Part shown: piece by piece, positions 9,370-18,365 of the stretch | How the letters are laid out: each line of letters begins with the position of its first letter | Position numbering within the stretch: the first letter of the stretch is position 1 | Assembly: GCF_012641365.1 (NCBI RefSeq) | Contig: NZ_JABAIM010000001.1 | Span: 124,001-188,000, forward strand | DNA: 64,000 nucleotides | Direction: 5' to 3' | Origin: Leeia aquatica | GTDB taxonomy: Bacteria; Pseudomonadota; Gammaproteobacteria; Burkholderiales; Leeiaceae | Translations under genes and position numbers: made by a program | Notes under the pieces: model-generated | What the model saw: only the letters and a program-made list of their open reading frames with translations | What the model was told of the DNA's origin: nothing | Databases searched by the model: none

Positions 9370-10779
9370 TTATTCGGCGTCAGAATTGTCTTGGTGTTTG
9401 AGCTCGGAAAACTTCGCAGCCATCGTCGGATTGCCACGTGTGAGCCGCTTGACCGTTAGGTCTTCAGCCTTGTCGTTGGCAAGCCGTAGATTGTTGGCCG
9501 ACTTGTGTAGCGCTTCTTTGGTCTTTTCCAGATCCTTGATAGCTTCGTCGATGCGTTTGACCGCTTCTTCAAAGCCGTCCGAAGCTAGACGCCAGTTGCG
9601 CCCGAATGCGGTCTTGAAGTCGTCGAGCTGGGTTTCGAAGTGTGTGATGTCGATGTTCTGTGCCTTCACCAGTGCCAACTCGGACTTGTATTGAAGTGAT
9701 TTCATCGCCGCATTGCGTAGTAGTGTGATGATAGGGATGAAGAACTGCGGCCGGACGACGTACATCTTCGGATAGCGGTGGAATACATCAACGATGCCCG
9801 AGTTGTAGAGTTCACTGTCGGGCTCAAGCAGGGAGACCAGCACTGCGTATTCGCAGCCTTTTTCGGTACGGTCCTTGTCGAGCTCCTTGAAGAAGTCTTC
9901 GTTTTTCTTCTTGGTGGCTGTTTCGTCACCTTCGTTCTTCATCTCGAACATGATCGAGACGATCTCGGTGCCTGCATCATCCATGTCACGGAAGATGTAG
10001 TCGCCCTTGCTGCCGGTGCGCGCGTCGTTGTCCTTCTCGAAGTATGCCTTCGGAAACGCGGTTGCCCGCAGGCGGTTGAACTTGATCTCGCAGTGTTGCT
10101 CAAGGGTTTCGCCAATCATCTTGGTCGACAGCCGCGCCTTCATGTCCCGCAGGCGAACGATCTCACCATCGCGATCCTTGAGCTGCGTTTCGTACTTGTC
10201 TTTGAGCGCGGTTTCGGCGAGCTGCTTTTCGAGTGCCGCCCGATCAAGTCCATTCTTCAGCTCGTCCCGCTCTTTCACTACCACACCGACTGCCTCGGTA
10301 ATAGCGAGCTTTTTCGCGACCTCACCTGCGTCAATCTTGGCCTTCAGGTTCTGGATCTCTGCATCCTTAGTGGCTGCAGCCTTTTGCAATTCGTTCAGAA
10401 GTTTGGCCTCGGCCAGCTGGGACGCAGCTTCTTTCTCTTGCTTCGCCTTCTCTAATGCTGCTGCCAGCGAGACGCGGTCTCTTTCCACGGCACTCAGAGC
10501 TTCGCTAACTGCCAGCTTCCGCTCAACCTCACCAGCTTCGAGCTTGGCCTTCAACTCCTGAATTTCAGCATCCTTGGCAGAAGCAGCCTTTTGTAACTCG
10601 CTAGAGGCTTTGGCTTGGGCCAGCTCGACGGCATTGCGCTTGTCCTGTTCGGCCAGTTCAAGACGCTCGTGCAGCTGCTTCTCGAAATCAGCATCACGAA
10701 CCTGTTTCAGAATGTCTGCGTAACCAGCTTCATCGATCTTGAAAGCCTTGCCGCAATGAGGGCAGATGATTTCATGCAT
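9370..10779 (-). CDS. DUF2130 protein: zinc-ribbon-like N-terminus, duplicated coiled coil, nuclease-like C-half
   Basis: A 469-aa protein. It starts [13 protein letters not shown], a CxxC knuckle that would need a partner to bind metal. Residues about 30-215 are continuous heptad-like coiled coil with an internal duplication: [19 protein letters not shown] at 62-80 recurs as [19 protein letters not shown] at 131-149. The C-terminal half carries the DUF2130 signature ([36 protein letters not shown]). The FEMKNE segment after a strand looks like an E-x-K nuclease core, which is my inference. DUF2130 genes often travel with restriction systems. It lies 2 nt after the DUF4391 gene and 54 nt before mod. 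Its role in the operon is unknown. Confidence 0.8.
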   Translation of the reverse strand: MHEIICPHCGKAFKIDEAGYADILKQVRDADFEKQLHERLELAEQDKRNAVELAQAKASSELQKAASAKDAEIQELKAKLEAGEVERKLAVSEALSAVERDRVSLAAALEKAKQEKEAASQLAEAKLLNELQKAAATKDAEIQNLKAKIDAGEVAKKLAITEAVGVVVKERDELKNGLDRAALEKQLAETALKDKYETQLKDRDGEIVRLRDMKARLSTKMIGETLEQHCEIKFNRLRATAFPKAYFEKDNDARTGSKGDYIFRDMDDAGTEIVSIMFEMKNEGDETATKKKNEDFFKELDKDRTEKGCEYAVLVSLLEPDSELYNSGIVDVFHRYPKMYVVRPQFFIPIITLLRNAAMKSLQYKSELALVKAQNIDITHFETQLDDFKTAFGRNWRLASDGFEEAVKRIDEAIKDLEKTKEALHKSANNLRLANDKAEDLTVKRLTRGNPTMAAKFSELKHQDNSDAE

Positions 10780-10781
10780 GC

Positions 10782-11474
10782 TTATTTCCCCCGAAGCTCT
10801 TCAAGTTCGTTTTTAAGCTGTCTCAAGTGCGCGTTGATCTCTACCTTGCGGTTGAATTGTTTTTCTTTGGCAAGTCTGCCGGCAGCTTTCTCGACCTCAC
10901 GCTGCTTGACTGCAACCTGTTCAACGCGGGTGACCAAGTCAGCGAGGCTTTCTTGTGGGCGCGCGGGCGTGGGGATCAGGCGATGAAGCGTCTGCTCATA
11001 CAAGCCGCCCAAGTCGAGTGCCAAGGGCATGGCGGCGCGCTCACAGTCACTCGGCAACCAGGCTGTCGCAAAGTAGTCGCTCAAGCCCCAACGGCTGGCG
11101 TCTGACTCGTTCGGGCGCTTGTACGCGGCAATCACCTGTGTTCGGCCATCAAAGCTCAGCTCGAAGATGATGGGAAACTGCACCGCGCCATCGATGCAGC
11201 GCAAAACGTCCAGATTCAGCTCCGACGTCTTGAGCTGGATCGAGAAGATCTGAAGCTCTGGCACTCCCGGCTTGGCGGGCAGGTTGATCGTTTCTGGTGC
11301 CAACTTGTATTGCCAGACGATCTGCTCCACCTGCTCGACGAACAAGTCCTTCAGCCTCGTATTGGCACCGCTGTGTTCGTAGATCTTGTTCTTTGGCAGG
11401 GTGCGGCCAAAAGCGGCTTGCTTCGGGTAATTGATGAACGCGGCATTCGACTCGAATCGGGCGGGCAGACTCAT
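10782..11474 (-). CDS. DUF4391 domain protein
   Basis: About 230 aa starting [10 protein letters not shown] at 11474. The ATG overlaps the helicase stop as ATGA and has a strong AGGAGG ahead of it, so I reject the longer frame starting at 11723. The body matches the DUF4391 pattern: [18 protein letters not shown] followed by [18 protein letters not shown], a strand-rich core with [20 protein letters not shown], and a charged helical C-terminus. DUF4391 proteins usually sit beside type III-like methylase/helicase genes. The biochemical function is not known; the EL...R.....YK strand arrangement hints at a nuclease-like fold but is unproven. Translational coupling to the helicase suggests the two act together. 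Confidence 0.8.
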   Translation of the reverse strand: MSLPARFESNAAFINYPKQAAFGRTLPKNKIYEHSGANTRLKDLFVEQVEQIVWQYKLAPETINLPAKPGVPELQIFSIQLKTSELNLDVLRCIDGAVQFPIIFELSFDGRTQVIAAYKRPNESDASRWGLSDYFATAWLPSDCERAAMPLALDLGGLYEQTLHRLIPTPARPQESLADLVTRVEQVAVKQREVEKAAGRLAKEKQFNRKVEINAHLRQLKNELEELRGK

Positions 11475-14400
11475 CCGACCTCCTGAATCACGAGGAAGGT
11501 GATCAGTTCGAAGTCGTCCAGCCCAGCGATGGTATTGACCAGTGCGGTGGTCTTGCCGCCGCTGAACAGGCTGTCCAGATCCTTCTCTTCCTTCACCTCG
11601 ATCATGGAGCGAATGGTCTTGCCAAGCAGGTCCGAATACACCTGCATCTTGCGGCCATCGGCCGTTTCCTTGTTGAACAGGCGACAGGCATCCGGAATAG
11701 GCTGGGCTTGCCCCTTGCAGCAACTGCGCACCAGATCCAGCAAGCGCTTGACCTCGGTGTGGTCGTGAATGACTTCACCCTCGCGGTTGATGTAGACGAG
11801 GTAGTAAGGGTGCAGCCGGTTGTGCTGGCTGACGTTGACGCTTGGATTGCGGTTACGCAACGTGAAGATCACGCCCGGGCGCAGGCCCAACTCCGGCTTG
11901 GCAGGCACTACGGCGTGCATCCCGCTTGGCACGTTGCTCAATTCGCCATTGGCCTTCACATAGTTGAGCAAGTCCATGCGGAAGTCATTGAGCCCGAGGT
12001 CAGTGATCGACACACCGGTCTTCAGGTCCTCCAGCTCAATCACTTCCTCTTGCAGGCGTCGCAGTTGCTCCTTGCGATAAGACACGTCGTTGGCTTGGGC
12101 GCTCAGCACGTTGTCATCGCCGGTGGCCGTGACGTCGGCAATCATCATTCGACTCTCAACCCGCTCCTTGAGGTTGATGTACTCGTCGAGCGAGATGTCT
12201 GGCCAGTAGTTGACCAGCTGGATGTTGCTGTTGGGCGAGCCGATGCGATCCACACGGCCGAAGCGCTGGATGATGCGCACGGGGTTCCAGTGGATGTCGT
12301 AGTTGATGAGGTAGTCGCAGTCCTGCAGGTTCTGGCCTTCAGAGATGCAATCGGTGCCGATCAGCAAGTCAATCTCTGCCGCTTCGTTGGGCAGCACGAT
12401 GGCTTTCTCCTTCGAACGCGGCGAGAAGAGGGTGAGCAGTTCCTGGAAGTCGTAGCTCTTCTTGAGCGTGGACTTCGGCGCACCTTTGCCGGTGACTTGC
12501 GCGCTGTGCAGGGTCTGTGTGGCCAGTAACTCCGGAGCCAAATTGGCATACAGATAGTCAGCGGTGTCGGCGAAGGCGGTGAAGATCAGCACCTTCTTGT
12601 TGCCGGGATTCAGCGGTGCTGCGATCTTCTCGAGAACCAGTGCCTTCAGGTGCTGCAGCTTGGCGTCATCGGCAGGCGTGATCTTGTTCATCGACGCCAG
12701 CAAGGCATCAATGATTTCCAGATCGACCTTCAACTCGTGCTCCCAAGAAGGCAAGTCCATGTCGGCGAGACTGATCTTGACCTTGCCACCTATTTTTTCA
12801 GATTCGTCGCTGCCCCCAATGGTGGGCAGATCGTCGTCGTCCGCGTCGAGGTTTTCCAACTGGTCGGTCAGGTCATCAATGCTGGCGACGTTGCCGGTCT
12901 GGTTGAACGTGTTGATCTTGGCCAGCGTATTCGTGTGGTTCGCACGCAGGGACTGGAGCGTCAAGCGGAAGGACTCAATCGAGCTTTCAAGACGCTTGAG
13001 CAGGTTGGTCGTCATCAATGCCTGCAGGCTCTTTTCGCGGTCGGCTTGCTTGAGCTTGCCTTTGCCGCCTGACACCTGCGTGTCGTACATCTCCTCGTAC
13101 TTCTTGAGCCGACTAGGCAGGATGTAGCTGATCGGCGCGTACACGGCGAGCTTGAGCAGGGACAGTTGCTCGAAGATCTCGTTGAAGCTCATCACGTCCG
13201 TTCGCTGTGTGAGCGGGCTGTGGAACGACAAGGGTTTGCGGCGCTCTGGGAATTGGCCGATGTCCTTGGTATCGTAAAAGGTCTGGATATGTTTCCGGGA
13301 GCGTGCGATGGTGACGCTGTCGAGCAACTCGAAGAAGTCGAAATCCAACGAGTCCAGGATGGCCCGCGCTGTGCGCTCTTCCGGTGGAAGCTTTACCCAT
13401 GTGTTGAAGCTGGCCTGTGCACCACGGAAAATGTCCTCTACCGTCTTGCCGGTGCGCAGCTTCTTGCTGAGATTCTCAGAGTCGCCCTCGTAGGCCAGTG
13501 CCAGTTGGTTGCGCAGGTCATTGAAGCGGTTGTTCACCGGGGTGGCTGAAAGCATCAGTACCTTGGTTTTTACGCCCTCCTTGATGACCTTGTTCATCAG
13601 CTTCTGGTAGCGTGTTTCCTTGTCCTTGTAGGCGTCGTTATTGCGGAAGTTATGCGACTCGTCGATGACGACGAGGTCGTAGTTGCCCCAGCTGATGCGG
13701 TTTAGCGGTGTGCCAAACGACTCGCCACTAGCGCGGCTGAGGTCGGTATGACAAAGTACGTCGTAGTTGAACCGGTCACGGGCAAAGACGTTGGTTTTGA
13801 GATTGCGGTTGTAGTTCTGCCAGTTGTCCGCCAGCTTCTTGGGGCATAACACCAAGACTGACTTGTTACGCAGCTCATAATACTTGACGACCGCTAGGGC
13901 CGTGAAGGTCTTACCCAAGCCAACGCTGTCGGCCAGGATACAGCCGCTGTAGGTTTCCAGTTTATTGATGATTCCAGTGGCCGCATCTTTCTGGTAGTTG
14001 AAGAGCTTGTTCCAGATGAGCGTGTCTTGGTAACCCGTACGATCGTTCGGCAGGACATCCTCGTTGATGTCGTCCAAGAACTCATTGAAAATGTTGTAGA
14101 GCATCAGGAAATAGATGCTCTCGGGCGAGTTTTCCCGGTACACAGACGCAATGTGGTCACAAATCTGTACAGTCACATCTTCCAATTTCTCGGGGTCTTG
14201 CCAGATCTGGTTAAACAGACTGAGGTAGGCCGCCGTAAAAGTCGGCTCGTCCATTTTGTTGACGAGGTTGGAGACAGCGTTGCCCTGCTGGTAGCCTAGA
14301 TCCACGGCAGTAAAACCATGCAGTGGCATATACACAGTATCAGTAGCAGCTTGAACACAGGCGAACTGCTGCATCGGTGCCTTGTTGCGATTGGATCTGA

Positions 14401-14752
14401 AGGTTGCTTTACGCCGCATCCAGTTTGCGCACTCTTTTGCGATCGCGCGCTGGGTCAACTTATTGCGCAATTGGATTTCAAACTCACTGCCATATAGGCT
14501 GCGCTCACGATCCAGCTTGGGGATGTGGAACTCCCGACGTTCCTTTCGTATTCTGTCAGTGACTTCGTCCGCAGTGAACGTTGGCGAAGTAAAGATGAAC
14601 TGAAGCTCGTCAATTTTCTCTAGCTCTGCTTTCAGTGACTCGAATGCATACATCGAAAAGCACGAGGCTGCGATCTTCAGGCTCGCACCTGGCCTAAGGG
14701 TCTGCTTGAGATCATCGCCCAGTAGGCGGCTGATGTTGTCGATCAGTTCCAT
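11471..14752 (-). CDS. SNF2/DEAD-like helicase of a restriction-associated module
   Basis: A 1093-aa protein. The N-terminal ~200 residues (from FESLKAELEKIDELQFIFTS) look like a degenerate phospholipase-D-type domain without clear HKD motifs. Helicase motifs follow: ADSVGLGKTFTALAVV (Walker A, near 277), VVIDESHNFRN (DESH, near 364), LSATPVNNRFNDLRNQL, then GTDCISEGQNLQDCD and IIQRFGRVDRIGS (motif VI, near 832). It should translocate on nucleic acid using ATP. The start overlaps the preceding HTH stop (TGATG), and its own stop overlaps DUF4391. It is a separate motor from Res, so the operon encodes two superfamily-2 ATPases. A DrmD-like or standalone antiphage helicase role is possible. Confidence 0.88.
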   Translation of the reverse strand: MELIDNISRLLGDDLKQTLRPGASLKIAASCFSMYAFESLKAELEKIDELQFIFTSPTFTADEVTDRIRKERREFHIPKLDRERSLYGSEFEIQLRNKLTQRAIAKECANWMRRKATFRSNRNKAPMQQFACVQAATDTVYMPLHGFTAVDLGYQQGNAVSNLVNKMDEPTFTAAYLSLFNQIWQDPEKLEDVTVQICDHIASVYRENSPESIYFLMLYNIFNEFLDDINEDVLPNDRTGYQDTLIWNKLFNYQKDAATGIINKLETYSGCILADSVGLGKTFTALAVVKYYELRNKSVLVLCPKKLADNWQNYNRNLKTNVFARDRFNYDVLCHTDLSRASGESFGTPLNRISWGNYDLVVIDESHNFRNNDAYKDKETRYQKLMNKVIKEGVKTKVLMLSATPVNNRFNDLRNQLALAYEGDSENLSKKLRTGKTVEDIFRGAQASFNTWVKLPPEERTARAILDSLDFDFFELLDSVTIARSRKHIQTFYDTKDIGQFPERRKPLSFHSPLTQRTDVMSFNEIFEQLSLLKLAVYAPISYILPSRLKKYEEMYDTQVSGGKGKLKQADREKSLQALMTTNLLKRLESSIESFRLTLQSLRANHTNTLAKINTFNQTGNVASIDDLTDQLENLDADDDDLPTIGGSDESEKIGGKVKISLADMDLPSWEHELKVDLEIIDALLASMNKITPADDAKLQHLKALVLEKIAAPLNPGNKKVLIFTAFADTADYLYANLAPELLATQTLHSAQVTGKGAPKSTLKKSYDFQELLTLFSPRSKEKAIVLPNEAAEIDLLIGTDCISEGQNLQDCDYLINYDIHWNPVRIIQRFGRVDRIGSPNSNIQLVNYWPDISLDEYINLKERVESRMMIADVTATGDDNVLSAQANDVSYRKEQLRRLQEEVIELEDLKTGVSITDLGLNDFRMDLLNYVKANGELSNVPSGMHAVVPAKPELGLRPGVIFTLRNRNPSVNVSQHNRLHPYYLVYINREGEVIHDHTEVKRLLDLVRSCCKGQAQPIPDACRLFNKETADGRKMQVYSDLLGKTIRSMIEVKEEKDLDSLFSGGKTTALVNTIAGLDDFELITFLVIQEVG

Positions 14753-14955
14753 CAGTCACTTGCCCTCGAATTCTTGTTGGTCAGATTTGCGGCAATCCAC
14801 TCTTCCAGGTCACTTCGACGGAAGCGCCACGTTCCGCCCAACTTGAAAGCTGGGAGCTTGCCCTCGACCGCAAGGCGGTAGATGGTGCGCTTACCCGCTT
14901 TCAAATAGGTGGCCACCTCGTCCAGGGTCAGAATTTCACCTTCCGGGTGTTCCAT
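14752..14955 (-). CDS. Excisionase/MerR-like helix-turn-helix protein heading the operon
   Basis: A 67-aa protein of the DNA-binding domain, excisionase family: LTLDEVATYLKAGKRTIYRL is the helix-turn-helix, followed by GTWRFRRSDLEEW. It overlaps the helicase start by one base and is the first gene of the leftward operon. Small proteins of this kind either serve as recombination directionality factors or regulate restriction operons, as controller proteins do. Being in the restriction operon and far from the recombinase genes, regulation seems more likely, but this is inference. Confidence 0.8.
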   Translation of the reverse strand: MEHPEGEILTLDEVATYLKAGKRTIYRLAVEGKLPAFKLGGTWRFRRSDLEEWIAANLTNKNSRASD

Positions 14956-15042
14956 CGTCTTGCCTTTATCGATGATGAATGGAGTTTGCCAATAGTTGCC
15001 AATTCTTCCATACAGGTTTCATTCTGACCAACCAATTTTGCT

Positions 15043-15510
15043 TTGGCGCACTACAATATTACCGTGGATGATGCCACCCATGAGGCGGTGGCTGTGGTGG
15101 TGGAGCGCGCCATCAGCGGTGAGCTGCTGACCTGGCTATTGGATCAGATCGGTCAAACTCGCGGCTTGCCACAAGTGATTCGCACGGACAATGGCAAGGA
15201 ATTCTGCGGACGGGCAATGCAGGGCTGGGCGCAGCAGCGTGGCATAGCCTTACGGCAGATCGAACCGGGCAAGCCGAACCAGAATGCTTACATTGAATCC
15301 TTCAATGGCCGCTTGCGGGATGAATGTCTGAACGAGCACTGGTTCATGAGTCTGGCCCATGCCCGAGTGCTGATTGAAGCCTGGCGGTGCGAGTACAATG
15401 AAGCGCGCCCGAAGAAGGCACTGGGAGGGCTGACGCCCTCCGAGTATGCCCGGCTACTGGCGGAAAGAGCTGTTAAACTACCCCCGGACTTTAAAGCGGG
15501 GTGCTACTGA
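15043..15510 (+). pseudogene. IS3-family transposase OrfB, 5'-truncated remnant
   Basis: A 155-aa remnant of the rve integrase domain: VIRTDNGKEFCG supplies the second catalytic Asp, and EPGKPNQNAYIESFNGRLRD supplies the catalytic Glu region, with ECLNEHWF and YNEARP typical of IS3-group transposases. The VDDATHEAVAV stretch at its start corresponds to just after the first catalytic Asp, so the N-terminal half, orfA and the left inverted repeat are gone. No full right terminal repeat was identified after 15510. The homology begins abruptly near 15040, after which the restriction-operon promoter region starts. It marks an old insertion or recombination scar between the restriction module and RADAR. 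Confidence 0.85.
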
Positions 15511-15703
15511 AGATGGAGGACCGTCGGTTCCGGCGCAAGCTGTACCTCGCACTGAATGCGGTGTAACAGGGCCTAGATGCCTGGGGGGGGTATTGCAATT
15601 GTGAGCGCAACCACTTGGGCGAGATGTGATGTGGTCGCACCGCGCTGCAAACGCTGATTAGGGATAAACTCGCATGGAAGGAAAAGGTCGACAATCTGAG
15701 CTG

Positions 15704-15765
15704 ATCTGACAATCGGAAACCGTCAAAACGGGTCGACAGTCAGACCAAGTCTGAACTTCTACATG
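15704..15765 (+). repeat. RADAR-flanking repeat, left copy
   Basis: The core AAGTCTGAACTTCTACA at 15748-15764 is preceded by GGTCGACAGTCAGACC. It matches the copy at 21217-21277 in direct orientation over about 61 bp (about 80 percent identical by eye), and the copy at 21118-21184 in inverted orientation. A partial relative, GGTCGACAATCTGAGC, lies just upstream at 15686. The rest of 15511-15836 holds no gene. Confidence 0.65.
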
Positions 15766-15836
15766 TACGGGATGGGGTGATTTATTACTAACCATCCGTG
15801 GTAGCGATCATTGAATGACGGCACAGAGTCCCCCGA

Positions 15837-18365
15837 TCACGCCAGTATGGGATGGTGGAAGCGATAGGTTCTGCCACGTTCGTTTAACACGCGAAGTCGA
15901 CCTAAGGCCTCCGAATCGCCTAATCCAGCTCGTCGTAGTGCACCATACAACAGGTAGAACTCGGTTTCTAGGTCGCCAGCGAAGATACCTGGGTCGTCAG
16001 AGCCGAGGCACACCATGATTTCCGGGTCGCCTTCTTCGACATATCCTGGCACTCGCATCCACCGTAGTGAGTGGTGCTCGTCAATGTTGTTGTACTGACT
16101 AATCCGAACATTGCTTGACGGTAGAGTCTCAATGAGTACGCCCCGATCGGCCACATGCTGCATGAGAGCTTGCTGCAATCGGACGTAAGTTGGTGCATCT
16201 AGGAAATGAGCTTCCTTGGCAATCAGTTCCTCCGTACGCGCTTGCACATTCTTGTCGCTCAACCACTTCCAGAGCAATTCGACTGGCTGGGGTTGGCTCT
16301 TGCACGTTAACCGGACTAGCTCGGCCTCCTCGCGCCAAAACTCGTTCAGGGGCGTGTGGTGCGAGTTTTCCTCGCCAGTTTGCTGTTGCATCAAGTCGTA
16401 GCGGCTTAGCCCTCGAAGTGCCATTGCGCGCTCCACATCGCGAGCCGGCAGCGAGTGTCCGAAGATTTGCCCAGCAACCTCTTCCAGTTCTCGCTGCAGT
16501 CGGAATGCGCACGCCTGAGTCTCTGGTCCATCCCGCAGAAGTTGCCACGCAGCTAGCACACCCTGCATCCACTCGCCCCGGGACAGAATGATCGTGCCCG
16601 GCATGCGATCAAGCCACAATGTTGGTCTGATTCCCATGACCGTGCCATGACCGATGCGGTCGCCGTCCCGCAGATCCAGCAGTGTCAATGCTTCCCACAT
16701 CGTAGCGATCCCTGACAGCAGGTGACGGAAGTCCTCACCTGCGTGGAAAGTGTGCCGGGTGAGACCTGCTCGTCGGCAGACACGGAAGACCGGAGCGAAT
16801 ACATCTGGTGGTGCATGCAGTTCGTTAGCAGCGGCATCAATACCCCGTACCCAATTCTGGAGTCGAGGCCATCGGGCAAGCATCGAGAGCAAAACACCAG
16901 CCACCCGACGTAGCTGACGTTCGAGTGGGTAGTGGCGGAAAGGACCCGCTTGGTGCAGCTGAGCTAAAGACCAAGGTTGTTTGATGAAGTGTGCCACGAG
17001 TGTCAGGCGGTGGACGCTTCGGTGCTGAATGTCCGGCCGCATGAAGTATCCATCCAGCTGGGTCAATAAAGCCGATAGGGTGCGAGCAGGCTTGCCGCGT
17101 GGGTGTCCGATGTTTGCCGTGTCTCTCAGGTACTCAAGGTAGCCGCCCAAGATGGCCTTGAAGAGTTTGTAAGCCTTCACTGGGGTATCCTTGGGTGCGA
17201 AGCGCCCTTCCAGATACCCTACCGTGCTGGTTGCCAACCGGGGCCCATGTATCGCATGGAAGCGTGTTAGATAGTCCCGTTCTGCAGGCTCGCGAAGCTC
17301 CGTTAGCGTGAACTTCTGAAACTGGTCAAAGCCGTACTGCGCCTCGCTCTGGACAAGCAATCGATAGTATTCGTTCGACAGTAGCAGGTAGGTGTGAAAC
17401 ATGCGGGTCAACTGCATGCTCGGCCGTTGCAGGAGCCTGGTGATTAGACCTGCCATCCAAGTAAGTTCGTCTTCGATATCGGACTCGTTTCGCCACGATG
17501 GAGCTGGCTCTCGCAGCCCTACAGACCACTCATCGTTAGCTGCAGCGGTCAAGTATTGACAAGACGCGGGCAGGAGTGCATCCGGCGCAATCCTGTCTTC
17601 AGCGGCGCCGACAAGCCATGCACGAAGGCGGCTTGCGGCCCGCAGATGCAGATAGAAGGCCTGCGGCGTCAGATCGGGATTCGCTTGCCCGACCAGTTCG
17701 CGAATACGCCCGGAATTCTTGCCACGGGTCCACGCGTCGACGAACTCTCTTGTCTCAGTGTGTGGATTGCGAATTGCGCGAAGCCAGCAGATCTCGGCAT
17801 GTGTACTACCATTTAAATGCAAATGCGTCTCATGCAAACCCTCCCGCTCCACATAGTCGGCGACCGCGGCCTCTTCGGGCCGGAGCAGGGGCAGAACCTG
17901 CCGTCGCCACGGGGAGCCCCCCCTATCGAACGAGACAGGCTGCAAGCGAAAGGAACCGTCCAAGGTGTACCTCCCGACACCGAGGGACACGTCTGCGGCG
18001 GCCTGGATCGGGAGCAAAGAGACCCGGCTGGCCACGCCCTGCTGCCAGGCGCCCAGGAGATCACGACGGATGCGCACCGCTCCATGCCTCAACTCCAGGA
18101 ATTCGTCGATGAGGGCATTTATCGTTGTTAGCAGGGCCCCTTGGGCTGGCTGTTGGCGGGAAACCAGGAATCGCCACGCAGAGTCGAACACATGATCCGG
18201 GAACCGGGCTGCCCACGGCTGATAGGCAAGATAGGTCGGTTCCCGCAACTCAGACCATTCCAACGGTCGCGTGAAGGGTGTCTCCCAGGAACGTCGCAGG
18301 ACTCGGTGGTCCGACAGCAACAAGGCCGAGAGGAGCGAGCCGATAGACGCGGCTTGGGTGCTCAT
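15837..18365 (-). CDS. rdrB: RADAR adenosine deaminase RdrB
   Basis: An 842-aa adenosine-deaminase-like protein, the normal RdrB length. All zinc-site motifs are present and in order: HLHLNGS (HxH) near residue 180, HAGED near 540, IGHG near 571, and SDDPG near 790. In RADAR, RdrB assembles into large shells with RdrA and deaminates adenosine nucleotides or RNA to inosine on phage infection. Its ATG overlaps the rdrA stop as ATGA, so the two are translationally coupled. The ORF is intact. Downstream is the left flanking repeat and an IS remnant. No accessory membrane gene (SLATT/RdrD or csx27-like) is present. Confidence 0.92.
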   Translation of the reverse strand: MSTQAASIGSLLSALLLSDHRVLRRSWETPFTRPLEWSELREPTYLAYQPWAARFPDHVFDSAWRFLVSRQQPAQGALLTTINALIDEFLELRHGAVRIRRDLLGAWQQGVASRVSLLPIQAAADVSLGVGRYTLDGSFRLQPVSFDRGGSPWRRQVLPLLRPEEAAVADYVEREGLHETHLHLNGSTHAEICWLRAIRNPHTETREFVDAWTRGKNSGRIRELVGQANPDLTPQAFYLHLRAASRLRAWLVGAAEDRIAPDALLPASCQYLTAAANDEWSVGLREPAPSWRNESDIEDELTWMAGLITRLLQRPSMQLTRMFHTYLLLSNEYYRLLVQSEAQYGFDQFQKFTLTELREPAERDYLTRFHAIHGPRLATSTVGYLEGRFAPKDTPVKAYKLFKAILGGYLEYLRDTANIGHPRGKPARTLSALLTQLDGYFMRPDIQHRSVHRLTLVAHFIKQPWSLAQLHQAGPFRHYPLERQLRRVAGVLLSMLARWPRLQNWVRGIDAAANELHAPPDVFAPVFRVCRRAGLTRHTFHAGEDFRHLLSGIATMWEALTLLDLRDGDRIGHGTVMGIRPTLWLDRMPGTIILSRGEWMQGVLAAWQLLRDGPETQACAFRLQRELEEVAGQIFGHSLPARDVERAMALRGLSRYDLMQQQTGEENSHHTPLNEFWREEAELVRLTCKSQPQPVELLWKWLSDKNVQARTEELIAKEAHFLDAPTYVRLQQALMQHVADRGVLIETLPSSNVRISQYNNIDEHHSLRWMRVPGYVEEGDPEIMVCLGSDDPGIFAGDLETEFYLLYGALRRAGLGDSEALGRLRVLNERGRTYRFHHPILA

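Noticed and set aside
11474-11723. Longer N-terminus for the DUF4391 gene (start at 11723)
   Set aside because: It would overlap 250 bp of the helicase, and the ATG at 11474 has an AGGAGG and an ATGA overlap.
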